From the NCBI GenBank assembly GCA_963704585.1, contig OY969919.1, positions 2,852,001 through 2,916,000 of the forward strand: a stretch of 64,000 nt of DNA, given 5' to 3'. The stretch is from Bog-756 sp963704585 (lineage in GTDB: Bacteria > Actinomycetota > Acidimicrobiia > Acidimicrobiales > RAAP-2). Made by a program: the position numbers and the translations under genes. Shown here piece after piece: positions 61,101 to 64,000 of this stretch. The number at the start of each line of letters is the position of its first letter. Within the stretch, counting starts at the first letter, position 1. The notes below the pieces were generated by a model. It made no database searches. It saw only the letters and a program-made list of their open reading frames with translations, and was not told the origin of the DNA.

Positions 61101-61700
61101 GACCGCCTCGGTGAGCTCGCCTTCGACCTCCGACTCGGCGACGGTGGCCGACTGCCCGACCTGCCGGCGATCGGCCGGATCGTCGCCTCACGGCTCGACC
61201 CGTCCGATCCCCTGTTGCCGTGGGCGGCGGCGCTCGCCGAACGGCCGGTTCCCTTCGGGCTCGGCGGGCACCTGACCGGCTCGATCGACCTCGTGCTCCG
61301 GGTCCGTCCCGACGGAGGTGTCACGCGCTACCTCGTCGCCGACTACAAGACGAACCTGCTCACGCCGCGGGGCAGTGCTCCGGCCGACGGCGACTACGCC
61401 CCCGAACGACTGGTCACCGCCATGCTCGAGCACGACTACCCGCTCCAGGCGCTGCTCTACTCGGTCGCGCTCCACCGCTACCTGCGGTGGCGGCTCCCGG
61501 AGTACCGGCCCGACGTCCACCTCGGCGGCGTCGCCTACCTCTTCGTGCGCGGCATGCGCGGCCCCGAGACCCCGTTGGCCGACGGTCGGCCCCACGGGGT
61601 CTTCGCCTGGGAGCTCCCTCCCGGTCTCGTGACGGACCTCAGCGACCTGCTCGAAGGGGTGCCGATCGACGGCGTGCCGGACACCGAGGTGGCACGGTGA
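58182..61700 (+). CDS. recB: RecBCD nuclease-helicase, RecB subunit
   Basis: A 1172-aa SF1 helicase-nuclease. Walker A EASAGTGKTT with Lys30, motif Ia VTFTRAATHELRARV, motif II LIDEFQDTDPVQW, motif III LVGDAKQAIYAFRGADV, motif V TVWTAKGLEFPVVCVPN, motif VI LLYVALTRARHHLAVWW. The C-terminal nuclease has TDFGTLVHSLFEEVD and the catalytic VADYKTNLL. It unwinds and degrades DNA ends until Chi. GTG 58182 overlaps the recC stop, and its own TGA overlaps recD. Confidence 0.93.
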   Translation: MTVGQVLPYRVTDGLPWGRSSIEASAGTGKTTALAGLATRYVAEAAVPVSELLVVTFTRAATHELRARVRNRLVDAAAALRAPEGSTRGDELLEHLVSTDRSTRLDRVERALEEFDAAVITTIHGFATQVRGVLGNAAGIDPLARLDDDVDGTLAAACTDVLAAASVTAAPADGLPGLAGLLDAVRIAVAQPDLTVVPDGGDGADVDDVRAASLVRAAIGLAAQRRAMAGVMSFDDVLTQLRSALRGSGAAGALEAMRRRFRVALIDEFQDTDPVQWDIFSELFDPTARGRALVLVGDAKQAIYAFRGADVGTYLRAVDGTPPGARRALMTNWRSDGAVVRSLDALLRGVAFGDDRIAFTPVQAAGDHEDRHLTLGDDVAPAVSLRLATGGAIQRTANGGRVRTAAAADAIAADLVAHVQHLLDDAKIPAGQGEGLRSLRPSDIAVLATTGATCDEFNATLAAGDVPSVVAGARSVLDSEAAGQLRILLHAMRRPSDPRAARMLALSWFFGWTAQRVAGAHDSELEQLHECATTWSDLLSARPVTEVFERIRSETAVAPRILQGPAGDRNLTDLDHLVELFRSTTPNGSAGIDRLWSVLDGVPGARADTEVDADVTARRVESEADAVQVMTVWTAKGLEFPVVCVPNLWRWGKADSPPVVTTDPVTGVRTFDVTGGGPWPDKAAGSRRKGAAEREVAGEKLRLLYVALTRARHHLAVWWANAPSSDKTALGHVLFARRGAAVDPRLLSAPKVAVPSDDDVVGSLDGLVTAADGAISVVAVGHAPATVNSWAGRHASPTVPVLEIARFERELDRSRRRWSFTALVDETVAWRADPDDATGADRGADDEGDDVVGDGFDDAEAADGGRTIAAPRGSGPGGQPGPLATLPAGTDFGTLVHSLFEEVDLSAPGARDALCDALDRQLERRPLDLTPVDGDGESRVDGRSALVDGLLAAAATPLGPIAGGARLGDVGPTDRLGELAFDLRLGDGGRLPDLPAIGRIVASRLDPSDPLLPWAAALAERPVPFGLGGHLTGSIDLVLRVRPDGGVTRYLVADYKTNLLTPRGSAPADGDYAPERLVTAMLEHDYPLQALLYSVALHRYLRWRLPEYRPDVHLGGVAYLFVRGMRGPETPLADGRPHGVFAWELPPGLVTDLSDLLEGVPIDGVPDTEVAR

Positions 61701-63579
61701 CCCGTCCTGCCCCGTGCGAGCGTGACCTCATGGTCACCCCGCGGGCGTCGATCCTCGCGCCGCTGGTCTCGACGGGGATCGTCGGGTCCTACGAGGTGCA
61801 CCTCGTCGACACCGTCGCGCGCCTCGCACCGGACGCCTCCGAGGTCGAGCTCCTCGCGCTCGCGCTCGCGGCACGTGCGCCGCGCTTCGGCCACGTCTGC
61901 GTGGAGCTCGGCGTCGGCCAGGGTCCGGGCGCGGTGGTCGACGACGACGGGGCCGTGGCGTTCGAGTGGCCGTCGCCGCCCGAGTGGACCGCCGCGCTCG
62001 GGGGTTCACCGATCGTGGCCGCGCCGGAGGAGGCGGACCGGTCGCCGCGACGACCACTGGTCTGGGACGGGCGGCGCCTGTACCTCCAGCGATACTGGCG
62101 CTATGAGGCGTCGGTCGCGGACGCCATCGCCGCGCGTTCGCGCGCGTCGACCGGCGCGGCACCGCAGGCCCGGACGGAGGCACTCGAGCGGGTGCTCGAC
62201 GCGCTCTTCGTCCCCGACGAGCGGGATGCGCCCGATCGTCAGCGCGTGGCGGCCGGCATCGCGCTGACCCGGCCGGTCTCGATCGTCGCCGGTGGACCGG
62301 GCACCGGCAAGACCAGGACGGTGGCCCGGCTGGTCGCGGCCGACCACCTCCTGGGTGGCCGGGCCGGCGGCCGGCTCCTCACCGCGCTGGCCGCGCCGAC
62401 GGGCAAGGCGGCGGCGCGCCTCACCGACGCGGTGCACGCCGAGGCGCAGACCCTCCGGACGGCGGGGCTCATCGACGAGCACGTCGCCTCCGCGCTCGAG
62501 GCGACCGCCGCGACCACGGTCCACCGGCTGCTCGGTTCACGGGGCGGGACCCGGGTCACCCACGATCGCGACCACCCGCTTCCGCACGATCTCGTCGTGG
62601 TCGACGAGACCTCGATGGTCTCGCTCCCGCTGCTCGCGAGGCTGCTCGATGCGCTGCGCCCGGAGGCGCGACTCGTCCTTGTCGGCGATCCCTACCAGCT
62701 CGCCAGCGTCGAGGCCGGCACGGTCATGGGGGATCTCGTCGGCCCCACCGACCCCGTCGGCGCCGTACGCGAGGGTGTCCTGGCCGGTGCGGTCACCGTC
62801 CTCGAGCGCATGCACCGCTTCGGCGAAGGATCCACGATCGCCGCGCTGGCCGACGCGGTCCGCACCGGCGACCCGGACGCGGCGATCGCAGTCCTGACCG
62901 CCGGCTCGACGGACGTCGCCTGGGTCCGACCCGACGACGATTCCGGGCTGGACCGGCTCGTCGCCGAGGTGGTCGCGCCCGGCGTCGACCAGATACGCGC
63001 CGCTGTCGCCGGGGACGCGGAAGGTGCGCTCGAAGCCGCCGCCCGCGTCAAGGTCCTCGCCGCGACGAGGCAGGGGCCGCTCGGCCTCCACGCGTGGAGC
63101 GACCGGATCGAGGGGGCGGTCGCCAGCGCGGTGCCCGGGTTCAACCGCAGCCGGCGCTTCTACACGGGCCGGCCGGTCATCGTCACCGCCAACGACCCGG
63201 CGACCGGCGTGGCCAACGGCGACGTCGGCATCGTGGTCGAACGCGCCGGACGGCGGTCCGTGGCGCTCGCGACCGGAGGCGGTTCCGCGAGGTCGCTCCC
63301 TCCCGGCTCGAGTGGGTCGAGACCTGGTGGGCCATGACGGTCCACAAGAGCCAGGGTTCGGAGTTCCCGCACGCCGTCGTCTCCCTGCCCGACGCCGGGT
63401 CCCCCGTGCTGACCCGCGAGCTCCTCTACACCGGCGTCACCCGCGCGAGGGAGCGCGTCACGATCGTCGGCTCCGAGGACGCCCTGCGCGCCGCGGTCGC
63501 CCGTCCCGCGGCTCGGGCATCCGGCCTCGCCGACCGCCTGTGGCCCGAGCCCGGCGGTCCCGGCGTCGATAGGGTGTGA
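61697..63579 (+). pseudogene. recD: RecBCD helicase, RecD subunit, frameshifted
   Basis: From GTG 61697 the frame encodes a RecD helicase: Walker A GGPGTGKTRT, APTGKAAARLTDAV, VDETSMVSLPLLARLL, GDPYQLASVEAGTVMGDL, VLERMHRFGE and VIVTANDPATGVANGDVGIVVE. Near 63282, after VALATGG, one base is missing. The next frame continues FREVAPSRLEWVETWW and then MTVHKSQGSEF (motif V) and LYTGVTRARERVTIVG (motif VI), ending at TGA 63579. One inserted base near 63282 restores the whole helicase. It is the last gene of the rec operon, whose other members are intact. Confidence 0.85.
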
Positions 63580-63598
63580 TCGAGCGAAGGGAGGCGCC

Positions 63599-64000
63599 AT
63601 GACGGTCATCGACGAGACGGTCCGGCGGCACAAGTTCCTGCTCGACGAGGACGAGATGCCCACCGCGTGGTACAACCTCGTCCCCGACCTGCCGACCCCG
63701 CCGCCCCCGGCGCTCCACCCCGGCACCCTCGAGCCCGCAGGCCCCGACGACTTCGCGCCGCTCTTCCCGATGGACCTCATCCTGCAGGAGGTCAGTCCCG
63801 AACGGTTCATCGACATCCCGGGTGGTGTGCTCGACGTCTACCGGCAGTGGCGGCCGTCGCCGCTCTACCGGGCGCACCGGCTCGAGCAGCTCCTCGACAC
63901 CCCCGCGCGCATCTACTACAAGTACGAGGGCGTCTCCCCGGCCGGCTCGCACAAGCCGAACACGGCGGTGCCGCAGGCGTACTACAACGCGAAGTCCGGC
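63599..64000 (+). CDS. Tryptophan synthase beta subunit-like protein, TrpB2 type (partial)
   Basis: The first 134 residues are present; the gene runs off the window. It joins indole and serine to tryptophan with PLP. The TrpB2 N-terminal extension is visible: KFLLDEDEMPTAWYNLVPDLPTPPPPALHPGTLEP, then PMDLILQEVS and the PLP Lys119 in PAGSHKPNTA, with RIYYKYEGVSP before it. GAAGGGAGGCGCC precedes ATG 63599. It follows recD by 19 bases. Confidence 0.9.
   Translation, partial: MTVIDETVRRHKFLLDEDEMPTAWYNLVPDLPTPPPPALHPGTLEPAGPDDFAPLFPMDLILQEVSPERFIDIPGGVLDVYRQWRPSPLYRAHRLEQLLDTPARIYYKYEGVSPAGSHKPNTAVPQAYYNAKSG

Noticed and set aside
54772..63579. AddAB or AdnAB instead of RecBCD
   Set aside because: There are three genes in RecC, RecB and RecD order, with RecD-type helicase motifs in the third.
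1..64000. tRNA, rRNA, insertion sequences, prophage, restriction-modification or defence islands
   Set aside because: No tRNA-like or rRNA sequence, transposase, integrase or defence gene was recognised on either strand by reading; a covariance-model scan was not possible.

Overview
The window is very GC-rich DNA with frequent GTG starts, many ATGA/GTGA stop-start overlaps and several apparently leaderless promoters. Its gene content (F420-type LLM oxidoreductase, acyl-CoA dehydrogenases, ECF41 sigma factor, CsoR-family repressor, mycothiol-conjugate-amidase-like deacetylase, alkyltransferase-like protein) points to an actinobacterium. An acidimicrobial lineage is my guess, and nothing here proves it. 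I see no rRNA, tRNA, CRISPR array, insertion sequence or phage module, so this looks like ordinary chromosome.

Layout. 1-11.99 kb holds oxidoreductases and transport: two SDRs, an FAD-linked oxidase broken by a frameshift, an NDH-2-like flavoprotein, an alkyltransferase-like DNA-repair protein, a channel-like membrane protein, an acyl-CoA dehydrogenase/amidohydrolase pair, a MarR-DHA2 exporter pair and a D-threonine-aldolase-like PLP enzyme. 12.0-17.0 kb is a zinc locus: an ArsR/SmtB sensor with an alpha-5 type site, a histidine-rich protein with an internal duplication, a Zur-like Fur protein, and a ZnuA-C-B-B importer behind a promoter that carries a Zur-box-like palindrome.

17.0-27.2 kb is the most interesting part. 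Sulfide:quinone oxidoreductase, a 30-codon coupled ORF, a single-Cys DsrC/TusE-like protein, a DsrE-like protein and a KdpD-like protein that has lost its kinase motifs are transcribed leftward. A methyltransferase and a PIG-L/LmbE deacetylase run divergently, followed by an AhpD-like protein. A CsoR/CstR-family repressor lies 5 kb away. Near-identical palindromes (core TACCCCATGGGGTA) overlap the -10 elements of the AhpD-like gene and of the repressor gene, and relaxed copies sit in the SQR/methyltransferase intergenic region. I read this as a persulfide-sensing regulon for sulfide detoxification.

27-40 kb carries CtaG and SCO oxidase-assembly factors, YjbQ, an 8-bp tandem-repeat array, a 3-methyladenine glycosylase I, a TauE/SafE exporter, a secernin-like hydrolase, a class V aminotransferase, a PNPOx, a second acyl-CoA dehydrogenase with a hotdog protein, an LLM oxidoreductase and several unknown proteins. 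40-43 kb encodes two secreted proteins, one with tandem Ig-like repeats. 43-54.6 kb has a DUF2252 protein, a frameshifted FtsH-like protease, an ECF41 sigma factor in an operon with its target-type oxidoreductase behind a perfect ECF41 promoter, an MFS-MerR operon, a dienelactone hydrolase and a proline-rich membrane protein. 54.8-63.6 kb is a recC-recB-recD operon, and the window ends inside a trpB2-type gene.

Four long genes (FAD oxidase, first znuB, FtsH-like, recD) are each split by one small frameshift while both halves remain well conserved. Uncorrected sequence indels are the simplest explanation, but real mutations cannot be excluded from the sequence alone.
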